A stretch of 64,000 nucleotides of DNA from an archaeon. Its GTDB lineage: Archaea; Nanobdellota; Nanobdellia; SCGC-AAA011-G17; GW2011-AR17. Positions 43,466 through 51,567 of this stretch are shown here, piece by piece. The notes under the pieces were generated by a model that was not told where the DNA came from, made no database searches, and worked only from the letters and a program-made list of their open reading frames with translations. The position numbers and the translations under genes were made by a program. The stretch is taken from assembly GCA_018692925.1 (NCBI GenBank), contig JABHLH010000014.1, forward strand, positions 47,831 to 111,830, given 5' to 3'. The stretch's first letter is position 1, and the number at the start of each line of letters is the position of its first letter.

Positions 43466-44128
43466 TTATAATTTAGCGTCTAAGCTTTCATATCCACCAG
43501 GGATAATAATAGCTGAAACTACTAATTCTACTCCACCCATTGTTTTAATTGGATTTCCTTGTCTTTTGTAAACAGTGTGTTCTTCAGTTACATCTGCAGA
43601 AGGAATTGATCTTGGTTTTTTTCCTTCCATTATAATTGTCATTTCTACAAAATATGAACTAATTACTGCATCTGATTTTACTCTTTCACCATTAACAGCT
43701 AAAGTATATCCACCGAATCTTCCTTGTTTTTCTTTAACAAGATCAGCTACATCTCCTTCACCAGTCATTTCTTGTAATAATCTGGATACTGCTTCATTTT
43801 GTTTTCTTGGAACATTTCTGCTATATTCTCCTCTATATGTTTTTGGAACAGAATCTCCTAATGTTACATCTTTTCCAACTGCGTAATTTGCAATGTCTGC
43901 TGCTGAACCGTAAGCTAATACTGCTCTATCTCTTCCTTTTGTTGAAAATGTAATTCTATCTCCTTCAATACAACCAGGATATGTTACTAAAGAAATTGGC
44001 ATATCTGCTAATTCTTCTAAATTTAAAGGTGCTGCCTTTACGTCTTGTTCTGCCTTTCTATCTTCAGGTCTTTCTCTACCACAAGGGGTTGTTGCCTTTG
44101 CTTTTTTTTGCTTTATTTTTTTAACCAT
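43466..44128 (-). CDS. Candidate ubiquitin-like modifier precursor
   Basis: 220 aa from the ATG at 44128 (GGAGAG upstream; the track's 44143 start is a TTG in that site). The C-terminal part YTLAVNGERVKSD...GGVELVVSAIIIPGGYESLDAKL resembles a ThiS/MoaD-type beta-grasp ending in a hydrophobic strand plus GG, with an 8-residue tail YESLDAKL after GG. A JAMM protease encoded two genes downstream could remove the tail to expose GG for E1. The N-terminal half may be a second domain. The fold is inferred, not proven. Confidence 0.5.
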   Translation of the reverse strand: MVKKIKQKKAKATTPCGRERPEDRKAEQDVKAAPLNLEELADMPISLVTYPGCIEGDRITFSTKGRDRAVLAYGSAADIANYAVGKDVTLGDSVPKTYRGEYSRNVPRKQNEAVSRLLQEMTGEGDVADLVKEKQGRFGGYTLAVNGERVKSDAVISSYFVEMTIIMEGKKPRSIPSADVTEEHTVYKRQGNPIKTMGGVELVVSAIIIPGGYESLDAKL

Positions 44129-44152
44129 TTTTATTCTCTCCAATATATTTTT

Positions 44153-45721
44153 TTAAAAAACTCTTCCTATTCTTTTTCTAGTCTTTTTCGCTCCACCAAG
44201 ATCAGTAAATTCTCTTTGGTAGGTTCTAGTATTAAAATACCAAGGCTCAATTTCTTTTCCACCATTAAATTGTTTTAATGCTGCATTAAATTTTTCGTCA
44301 CCTATTGTTCTTCTATATTCCATTGCAAATCTAATGAATACCTCAGGAACATTTCCTCCTCCACAACATCCACCGTGGTCGATTCTTCCTAATTTAAAAC
44401 ATCCACCAGTTGGACATGCATCCATTAATACTCCATCATTCAATTGACTAACAAGAGGAGTTATTTCGTATCTCTCTTGAGCTCTATAAAGATAAGTTCC
44501 TACATCATAATTTCCCATTCTACTTGAAAATAATAATTTATCTCGTAGATCCTGAATTTCTGAAGAAATTTCTTTTACAATTTCTGGCATTTGAGTAATA
44601 CCTTTCTTTTTTGATTCTGCAATTTTATCAAAAAACATTTTACCAACAAGATCACCTAAAGAAGATCTTCTTGTTTTTCTATCAGAATATTCTAAATCCA
44701 TAACAAAAATTTCATTTCCTTTGTTTGCATCTTGAATATTTCTTTCTGCTTTATCATTTTTAGCTAAATAAATAACAGGCGTATTTGGATATGCTTTTTC
44801 AATTTCAGTTTGTGATATAGCTTTATCAGTTATAATTGCTAAAGGTAATCCTTCTTCTTCTATTGGTGGAAGTACTCTGAAATGTGAAACTCTTTTATTT
44901 CTTCTTTGGAAACCTATAACTTGTTTATCATCAGATAATAACATTACATTGTCTGGATTTGTTCTTAGAGGAGCCTTGTAGCCAGTTCTTTTCATCATTT
45001 CTTTTACTAAATGTACTTTTCCAAGTTCTCTTAACAAATCTCTTTTAGTATAATAAGCTTCATTTCCAGTCGCTGCAAATTCTTCAGTCATTTGTAATTC
45101 TGCTCTAAGCATTTCTTCAAGATCTGTAATACCTTCTCTTCTTTGTGAACGGATATAATTTACAGTTTCATATAATTCAGTTATAAATTCTCCATTTGAA
45201 TTATTTACTAATAAAAGTGAATGATTGCCTAAAGCTTCTTCAATTTCTGAAAGATTATCTTTTTGTCCAAAATATACTAATGTTGATTGAGGATAAAGCA
45301 TTTTTACTTTCTCTGGAGAAACAGCTTCACTTACAATTACTATACTTGGATTCTCTTCAGTACTATTTGGTCTAGCATTATAATTTGAAGTAAATTCAAA
45401 ATCTAACTTAAGATCTCTTCTTCCTCTATAATCTTTTGAACTAATTAAAAGACCTAGTTGTTCATTTGCTCTTTTTGTTAAATATGAAAATCCGCCCATT
45501 TTTTCTGAGATTGCAGAAAAGTCATCTACAAAACCAGCCCCTGGATTAAATAAACCTAACTGTAAAAATATTCCTAATTTTTCTAATACTGTTTTAGGAT
45601 CTGAAGTTTCAAATTCTACAGGATATTCAGATGCATCTCTAGTTTCTAAGTTTGGATCAGTTAAAGCCATGTAATCGCTTATACCAAAAACACCATCATC
45701 TAATTCTTCAACTTCTCTCAT
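44153..45721 (-). CDS. Novel duplicated-domain protein with Cys-rich loop
   Basis: 522 aa, unknown. Two similar alpha/beta units: SIVIVSEAVSPEKVKMLYP...LVYFG and LAIITDKAISQTEIEKAYP...VIYLA, each followed by a long helical stretch with KGIT or REGIT. This reads as an internal duplication. The C-terminal part has DACPTGGCFKLGRIDHGGCCGG, four closely spaced cysteines that could bind metal or carry sulfur. It follows the 121-aa gene by 15 nt. Function may be substrate or sulfur carrier (inference). Confidence 0.55.
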   Translation of the reverse strand: MREVEELDDGVFGISDYMALTDPNLETRDASEYPVEFETSDPKTVLEKLGIFLQLGLFNPGAGFVDDFSAISEKMGGFSYLTKRANEQLGLLISSKDYRGRRDLKLDFEFTSNYNARPNSTEENPSIVIVSEAVSPEKVKMLYPQSTLVYFGQKDNLSEIEEALGNHSLLLVNNSNGEFITELYETVNYIRSQRREGITDLEEMLRAELQMTEEFAATGNEAYYTKRDLLRELGKVHLVKEMMKRTGYKAPLRTNPDNVMLLSDDKQVIGFQRRNKRVSHFRVLPPIEEEGLPLAIITDKAISQTEIEKAYPNTPVIYLAKNDKAERNIQDANKGNEIFVMDLEYSDRKTRRSSLGDLVGKMFFDKIAESKKKGITQMPEIVKEISSEIQDLRDKLLFSSRMGNYDVGTYLYRAQERYEITPLVSQLNDGVLMDACPTGGCFKLGRIDHGGCCGGGNVPEVFIRFAMEYRRTIGDEKFNAALKQFNGGKEIEPWYFNTRTYQREFTDLGGAKKTRKRIGRVF

Positions 45722-45736
45722 TTGTTCTAAAAAAGA

Positions 45737-46102
45737 TTATCTTAATTCAGGTGCAACTAAAACTGTTGCTGATAAAATTTCATCAAGGACTGCTTGATCT
45801 TCAGGATTATCTTTTGCCCTTGTTAAAACTACTTCCATAGTTTGATTAAAAAGATCTGTACCTAATGATACATAAGCATAAGGTGCAATATCAATCATAT
45901 GTTTTGGATCTTCAAAAGTATCACATACTCTATTCAAAAAATTTGTAGCTCTTCCTAATCCCAATTCCATATTTGGATCTTCAGTAGGTTTATTTTCATT
46001 AATACCAAATGTTGAAACCAATGTTTTTCCTATTTTATCTAATGGATCTGCACATTGCTTTTGATTAAATTTCCTTAATAATTCTTCTTTATGATCTTTC
46101 AT
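45737..46102 (-). CDS. Small helical protein of the Ubl cluster
   Basis: 121 aa, unknown. Mostly helical, acidic, with two cysteines (KQCADP and NRVCDTF). It starts 2 nt after the SufS-like gene and precedes the 522-aa gene by 15 nt. No signal or membrane segment. It might be an assembly partner or substrate; I see no family. Confidence 0.5.
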   Translation of the reverse strand: MKDHKEELLRKFNQKQCADPLDKIGKTLVSTFGINENKPTEDPNMELGLGRATNFLNRVCDTFEDPKHMIDIAPYAYVSLGTDLFNQTMEVVLTRAKDNPEDQAVLDEILSATVLVAPELR

Positions 46103-46104
46103 TT

Positions 46105-47637
46105 TTATCTCCCTTTTGCAATTTCATCTACAGCTGCTACTGCTTTTTCAACTTCATCCATTGAATTGTAAACATAAAAACTAAGTCTAACTGTTCCATC
46201 AAGTTCTAAAGCTTCATGAGCAAGAGATGCACAATGAGTTCCATTTCTAGCTTCAATCCCTTTTCTATTTAATTCGAAAGCAAGATTTTGATGTTGCATT
46301 CCTTCAAGAGAAAATGCTATTAATCCACTTCTTTGTTCAGCATTTCTTGGACCATATAATTTTACACCTGGAATTTTTGATAAAGAATCAATTGCTGCTT
46401 GAGTTAATTTTTCTTCATGTTGCATAATATTAGTCATAGCTTCTGTTACAACACTTCTTGTTGCCATTAATCTTTCATTAGCATCATATAAAACTTCAAG
46501 TCGATCAGGATCTATTTCTTCAAATTGATCATATAAATTATTTTCAGCATCTGTTAATTGCTTTGTAATTTCAAAATCTCCTCTTGGAGTGTTCATTAAA
46601 ATATCAGTTACTAATTGTCTTCCTTCTTTTGCAATTCTTTCAGGTTCAGAAATTTTTCCTTTAATAAATAAATTTCCAAGACCCATATTGATCATATAAG
46701 AAATTCCTCTTCCTGTTGCTGCAATACCTAAAATATTTGGAGTACCTGCTGTAAATTTCCAAGGAAGATCATTGTATTCTACCTTTCCAAGTTTAACATC
46801 ACTAATCATATCACCACCATATAAAAATGGATCCATTGATTCTAAAACTTCTTTTTTACCATAAAGACCACCAACACCTAGAGGTAATCCCATTTTGTGA
46901 AATGACCAAGCTAAAAAGTCACAATTAATTTTTTGAACATCTACTGGTGTTCCTGGAACTAATTGAGCTCCATCTACTAAAAAGTATGAACCTCTAAAAG
47001 AATCTAATCTTGGTTGTTGATAGCCACTTGAATGAGCAATATCTCCAATTCTATTTAAGTCTGGTTTGTAACCTAAAAAGTTTGATGCACCAGTTGTTGT
47101 AACAAGTTTTGTTTTGCTGTCAACCATTGAAGCTAATTGGTCAATATCAAGTTCTCCAGTCAGTGGATCAAATCCAGCAACCCTTAGTTCAATATCAATT
47201 CCTCTTCTAGCTAAAATATTTTGTAATGCATACCAAGGTACGTAATTTGAATTGTGCTCAAGTAAAGTTGTAACAATGTTATCTCCATTTCTGAATTCAT
47301 TTTCTAAAGATCTCATAACTAAATTCATCATTTCAGAAGTGTTTCTTCCAAGAATAATTTATCTCCATGAATTTGCATTTACTAAGTTAGCTGTCATGTT
47401 ATATGCTCTTTCAAATTCTTCAGTCATAACTTGAGAAGCATCATATTCACCTCTGTGAACATTTGCATATGTAAAAAGAAATTCCCCTAAATTCTGATAA
47501 ACAGATAATGGAAGTTGTGTTGATGCAGTATTATCAAGAAATATTCTATCTGTTTTATTTGCATCAAGATCTATCTCTATTCTTCCAGTTTGATATGGAA
47601 AATGAGTTTTTATCACACTCGGGTCGATTATTGTCAT
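46105..47637 (-). pseudogene. SufS-like cysteine desulfurase with one in-frame TAA
   Basis: The gene spans about 510 codons in one frame (92 aa, TAA, 9 codons, then the M-initiated 408 aa). The junction reads NSWR-TAA-IILGRNTSEMMNLV, exactly where family members usually have an E before the IIxxRNTTE segment, so TAA probably arose from GAA by one substitution. The PLP lysine in WSFHKMGLPLG and the cysteine in RNGTHCAS are intact downstream. It is the first gene of the cluster. A nonsense mutation, sequencing error, internal restart or readthrough are the options. Confidence 0.8.
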
Positions 47638-47665
47638 TTTTATCTATTAAAAAATTTTTCTTCTT

Positions 47666-47676
47666 ATTTATAAATA
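47666..47676 (-). promoter_or_regulatory. TATA box of the Ubl cluster
   Basis: ATTTATAAATA (palindromic) lies about 30-40 nt before the ATG at 47637 and is the only clear promoter for the nine-gene block. Confidence 0.55.
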
Positions 47677-47707
47677 TTTGTTTTTGTAACTACTCAACAG
47701 TATAGAA

Positions 47708-47752
47708 AAATTAAACCTATCCATTTAAAGAAAATTAAACTGATTGGTTTAA
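47708..47752. promoter_or_regulatory. Candidate operator repeats upstream of the Ubl cluster
   Basis: Two direct copies of AAAATTAAAC (24 nt apart) and an inverted pair TTAAACC (47711-47717) / GGTTTAA (47746-47752) lie just upstream of the TATA box. Spacing suits a regulator binding cooperatively. No regulator gene is in the cluster. Confidence 0.4.
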
Positions 47753-47775
47753 AAAAAGAAATTAAATAATAAAAA

Positions 47776-49818
47776 TTAGACTAATTTAGCTTTTTTTATG
47801 ATTAATGTTGCAACAATACCATCTTCTTCAATTTCAAAATCTTCAATTTGAATTTTTTTATTAAAAATAGGGCCATCAATCATTAAAGATTCAAATTCAC
47901 CACCTTCACCAGCGATATTAAAACCTATTTTTTCGTTTAATTGAATTAATTTTTGTAAGTGGTCTTCTGTAATTATTTTGTTTAACCAAGATTTCTCTAA
48001 ACCATCTGCAGCAACTTTTGTAATTATAAATTTAAAATCTTTGTTAATTATTTCTCTAACTTCAGTCTCTTGATTCATGTGCCAGAGTGGTGAGAAGATT
48101 TTTAATGATAATGAGTCTGCAACTTTTTCTATTCTTTCTCTTTGGTAATTTGAAAATAAAGCTCCAGTGATAATTCCATCAATCTGGTATTTTTCTTTTG
48201 CTTCCTTAAGAATTATTTTTAAATCTTCTAATTCTTTTTCTTTTTCTCCTTCTGTTTCTTGGATCATTAAAGGAATTCCTGTTGATTCTGATTGAAGTTT
48301 TACAATATCTACAGCTGGAGTGTGGTACATATATGAATCTAAATTTTTACTCTTGATTGTTATCATACAAGAAATCTCATAATTTTGTTTCATCATTGTG
48401 TACATTGCATAAATCCCGTCTTTACCTGAACTAACCAAAGCTGCTAATTTTAAATTCTTTTGAGGATAAAATTGTTTTAGATAAGAAGAGATAAATTTAT
48501 GATTCTCTTTCTTTGTTAATTTTTTTAGTGCTTTGTGAAAGTTTGAACCATATTGTGCTGCTCTTTTTTTCCTTTGTGAGAATCTTTCTGGAAGTTTTAA
48601 TTTGATTGCTAAATCTCTTAAGATAATTTTAGATTGTTCTTCATTGATTTTGTATTTCTCTGGAATTTTAAGAGCATAGTTTACTAATTCTTTATCTAAG
48701 AAAGGAAGTCTTAATTCTAATTCATTAAACATTGTAATTACATCGTCTCTGTAAGTGTCCCTTTCATACATTTTTAGTAATCCAGAGATACATTCTTCAT
48801 TTGCATTTCTAGAATTTTTGTGTCGTTCATAACCTGCAAATATTTCTTCTGAACCTAAACCAGAGAAAATGACTTTACATCCATCTTCCTTAGCCTTTTT
48901 ACATGCAGCATAAAATGTTAATGCAACACCTACTTTAACAACATTTGAATCTTCAATTAAAGGTACAATAGTTTTTAGTAATGATTCTACTTCATCTAAT
49001 TTTATTTTTACAATTTCTAAGTTGAAGTTTAATTCCTTTGCAATTTCTTGAGCATAAGTTAAATCTTCTGGTTCTTTTAGGTCAGGATCGTCAAAAACTG
49101 AAAGGTAACAAGTGAAATTATGTCCATTATTTTTAATTATGTGAGATAATATAGTGCTGTCAATTCCCCCAGAGAATAAAACTCCAAATTTTTTGCTTGG
49201 AATTCTTTTTTTAATTGCATTAAGAAAATAATTTTCTAAATCTTTTAAGATAATTTCTTTTGAATCTTGATTTTCTGGTTTAATTGTGAAGAATTTTCTT
49301 TTTTTAATTGTTATTTTATCTTCTTCTTTGTTGTAAATTAATATCTCTCTAGGATTTAATTCTTGAATATTTAAGTAACCTAAATTTTCTAAAACTTTTT
49401 TCTCAGATGCGAAAGCAAATGTATCTGTGTGAGTATACCAAAGAGGTTTGATTCCAATTATGTCTCTTGCTAAGTAAATTTGATTATCTTTGTAGTAAGC
49501 GAAAGCAAAAACACCATCTAATTTTTTTAAAACTTCTTCAATCTCATTGTTTTCTAATAAATTGAATAAAACTTTTGAATCGCTCTCTTCATTCCCTAAT
49601 TCTTTCCAATTGTAAATCTCACAGTTTGCAGTTAAAATACCTCTTCCTGTAATTGGTTGCTTAGTGAATCCTACTACAGAATGTAATGTGTGACCTAAAG
49701 TAAAATTATCCCCTTCATAAATATCTTGGTTATCTTTTCCTCGATTTTTTAATAATTCTAGAGATTTCTCTACTTGAATCTTTGAATTTTCTCCGAATAT
49801 TCCAATTATTCCACACAT
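47776..49818 (-). CDS. Asparagine synthetase B fused to a Dph6-like diphthine-ammonia ligase
   Basis: 680 aa. Residues 1-200 are the class II glutamine amidotransferase (MCGIIGIFGE), 200-440 the PP-loop synthetase (FSGGIDSTIL), and about 450-680 a second PP-loop domain (ALVSSGKDGIYAMY) with GEGGEFESLM, as in Dph6/MJ0570 family. AsnB makes asparagine with glutamine ammonia; Dph6 amidates diphthine on EF2. Fusing an ammonia-yielding enzyme to one that uses ammonium is suggestive. Both sets of motifs look intact. Confidence 0.88.
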   Translation of the reverse strand: MCGIIGIFGENSKIQVEKSLELLKNRGKDNQDIYEGDNFTLGHTLHSVVGFTKQPITGRGILTANCEIYNWKELGNEESDSKVLFNLLENNEIEEVLKKLDGVFAFAYYKDNQIYLARDIIGIKPLWYTHTDTFAFASEKKVLENLGYLNIQELNPREILIYNKEEDKITIKKRKFFTIKPENQDSKEIILKDLENYFLNAIKKRIPSKKFGVLFSGGIDSTILSHIIKNNGHNFTCYLSVFDDPDLKEPEDLTYAQEIAKELNFNLEIVKIKLDEVESLLKTIVPLIEDSNVVKVGVALTFYAACKKAKEDGCKVIFSGLGSEEIFAGYERHKNSRNANEECISGLLKMYERDTYRDDVITMFNELELRLPFLDKELVNYALKIPEKYKINEEQSKIILRDLAIKLKLPERFSQRKKRAAQYGSNFHKALKKLTKKENHKFISSYLKQFYPQKNLKLAALVSSGKDGIYAMYTMMKQNYEISCMITIKSKNLDSYMYHTPAVDIVKLQSESTGIPLMIQETEGEKEKELEDLKIILKEAKEKYQIDGIITGALFSNYQRERIEKVADSLSLKIFSPLWHMNQETEVREIINKDFKFIITKVAADGLEKSWLNKIITEDHLQKLIQLNEKIGFNIAGEGGEFESLMIDGPIFNKKIQIEDFEIEEDGIVATLIIKKAKLV

Positions 49819-49936
49819 GTTGTTTAAAAAGAGTTTTTTAAGCTTTTAAAAGAGTTTTTATTTTTGTAAATATTCATCCTTGTTGAATAGTAAATATTAG
49901 GAAAGATTTATAAAGAGAATCTAAAGATTTTTTTAT

Positions 49937-50908
49937 ATGGAAAGTATTGAAACTAGATTATTTGCAGGGAAATTTGGAAATCCTGGAATGATTTTAAAAA
50001 GAGGAGGAGAAAATTTTATTTTTGATTGTGGTGATGGGCTATTAAGTAAAAGTGATTTTAACAAATTAAAAGCAGTATTTATTAGCCATCATCATTATGA
50101 CCATTTTTCTGGATTTGATCCATTAATTCCATTAAGCTTATATCATGAAAATCCAATAAAAGTTATTGGACCAGAAGGCAATATCCAAAGAGTTATTGCA
50201 AAGGTTATGGCTTATAATTGGAATCTAATTAAAGAAGATGATATTAAATTGGATGTTTATGAAATTATTGAAGATAAATTATTATTTGCTTCACTTCGTT
50301 TCCCTTTTAATCTTGATCAAAAATATGAGATTAAAAAAGTTGATCAAAAAGAAGTACTTAATTTTGGTGATTATAAGATTCGTTTTACATCTTTAGATCA
50401 TAGTATTCCTTCAATTGCTTATGCTTTTTCTGAAAAAGATTATGTTAATATTGATAAACAAAAATTATTAGAATCAGGTTTAAATCCAGGAGCTTGGTTA
50501 GAAGAATTAAAAGTAAAATTTAATCAGCCTAGAAGTGTCATTGATTATTTTGGAGAATATATTGAAACACATAAATTAATTGACATGGTAGTTTTAAATC
50601 AAGGTAGAAAGATTGTTTATGCTACTGACTTTATTTATTCTGTTGATAATATTGGAAAATTATTAAATATTGCTAAAGGAGCTGATGAATTTTATTGTGA
50701 AGCAAATTTTCTTTCTAGTGAACATATAAATGCAAAAGAGAATTATCATTTAACTGCTGGTCAAGCAGGAATGCTAGCAAGTGAATTAGGTGTTAAAAAA
50801 TTAGTTTTATTCCATCATTCCAGAAGATATAATGACGGTTCAGAATCAGTTATATCTAAGTCATTTATATCTGAAGCAAGTAGATATTTTAAAGGAGAAA
50901 TTTGTTAA
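49937..50908 (+). CDS. Metallo-beta-lactamase-fold hydrolase (tRNase Z-like)
   Basis: 323 aa. FISHHHYDHFSG is the HxHxDH motif; further histidines occur in LDHSIPS, in the ATDF segment and in LFHHSRRY, in the layout of RNase Z-like or cyclic-nucleotide phosphodiesterase-like MBL enzymes. Substrate is not evident. It is followed with a 1-nt overlap by an unknown gene. Confidence 0.85.
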   Translation: MESIETRLFAGKFGNPGMILKRGGENFIFDCGDGLLSKSDFNKLKAVFISHHHYDHFSGFDPLIPLSLYHENPIKVIGPEGNIQRVIAKVMAYNWNLIKEDDIKLDVYEIIEDKLLFASLRFPFNLDQKYEIKKVDQKEVLNFGDYKIRFTSLDHSIPSIAYAFSEKDYVNIDKQKLLESGLNPGAWLEELKVKFNQPRSVIDYFGEYIETHKLIDMVVLNQGRKIVYATDFIYSVDNIGKLLNIAKGADEFYCEANFLSSEHINAKENYHLTAGQAGMLASELGVKKLVLFHHSRRYNDGSESVISKSFISEASRYFKGEIC

Positions 50909-51567
50909 TGGTAGGTGAAATTACAATAATTCAAAGAATAAAAATGCAAGGGATTGAAGGTTTAGATTTAAGTTATGATAAAGCAGCTGAAATTTGGAAT
51001 CAATTAGTTAAAGATGGGTTGATAAATGAATCTAAAAGTATTGAATTAATTTCTGATGACTATAGATTAGTTAAAATTTTAAGAGATGATTATGGTAAAA
51101 TTACAAGTATTAATGTAAGTACACCTTTAGAAAATGTTGATTTAGAAAATTTACCTTATGAAAAATTATTTGTTTCTAGAAATTTTGAATTAAACAAGAA
51201 TAAAGGATTAGTTTTATTAGTAAATGATGAAGCAATTAAAGGATTAGATCAATATGAAGGAAAAGTTTATGATGGAAAATTAGATGTTCCTGAATTAGTT
51301 CCATTTATAGGGAAAAAATTTGGTGGAGAATATTCTGTTTGTTATGAATTAACTTCATTCGATTTAAATATTTACTCTCTTGGAAGAGGGTTTTTAAATT
51401 CATATCCTAGCTTATACCAAGAAATAAGATTTAATGGCCAAGATAGAAGAATTATTGGGATTGAAAATTTAGGATTTGTTGAAAAAGAAGATGATTTTTT
51501 TCCTCAAGAAGAGAGTATATTTAGACAAAGATTATTAATTTATAGTGAAAAGTTAAGCAGCCAATAA
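50908..51567 (+). CDS. Hypothetical protein coupled to the MBL gene
   Basis: 219 aa from the ATG at 50908, which overlaps the previous stop (TAATG); the track's TTG start is earlier by two codons. No known motif; it has KLVN-type charged helices and strands (YEKLFVSRNFELNKNKGLVLL). It converges with the YqeY fusion gene, overlapping by 15 nt. Function unknown. Confidence 0.6.
   Translation: MVGEITIIQRIKMQGIEGLDLSYDKAAEIWNQLVKDGLINESKSIELISDDYRLVKILRDDYGKITSINVSTPLENVDLENLPYEKLFVSRNFELNKNKGLVLLVNDEAIKGLDQYEGKVYDGKLDVPELVPFIGKKFGGEYSVCYELTSFDLNIYSLGRGFLNSYPSLYQEIRFNGQDRRIIGIENLGFVEKEDDFFPQEESIFRQRLLIYSEKLSSQ

Noticed and set aside
46105-47637. Genome-wide TAA recoding
   Set aside because: TAA ends most other genes in the window normally, so this is a local event.
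49820-49862. Two AAAAGAGTTTTT-like repeats before asnB-dph6
   Set aside because: Low complexity in an AT-rich promoter; no clear operator symmetry.
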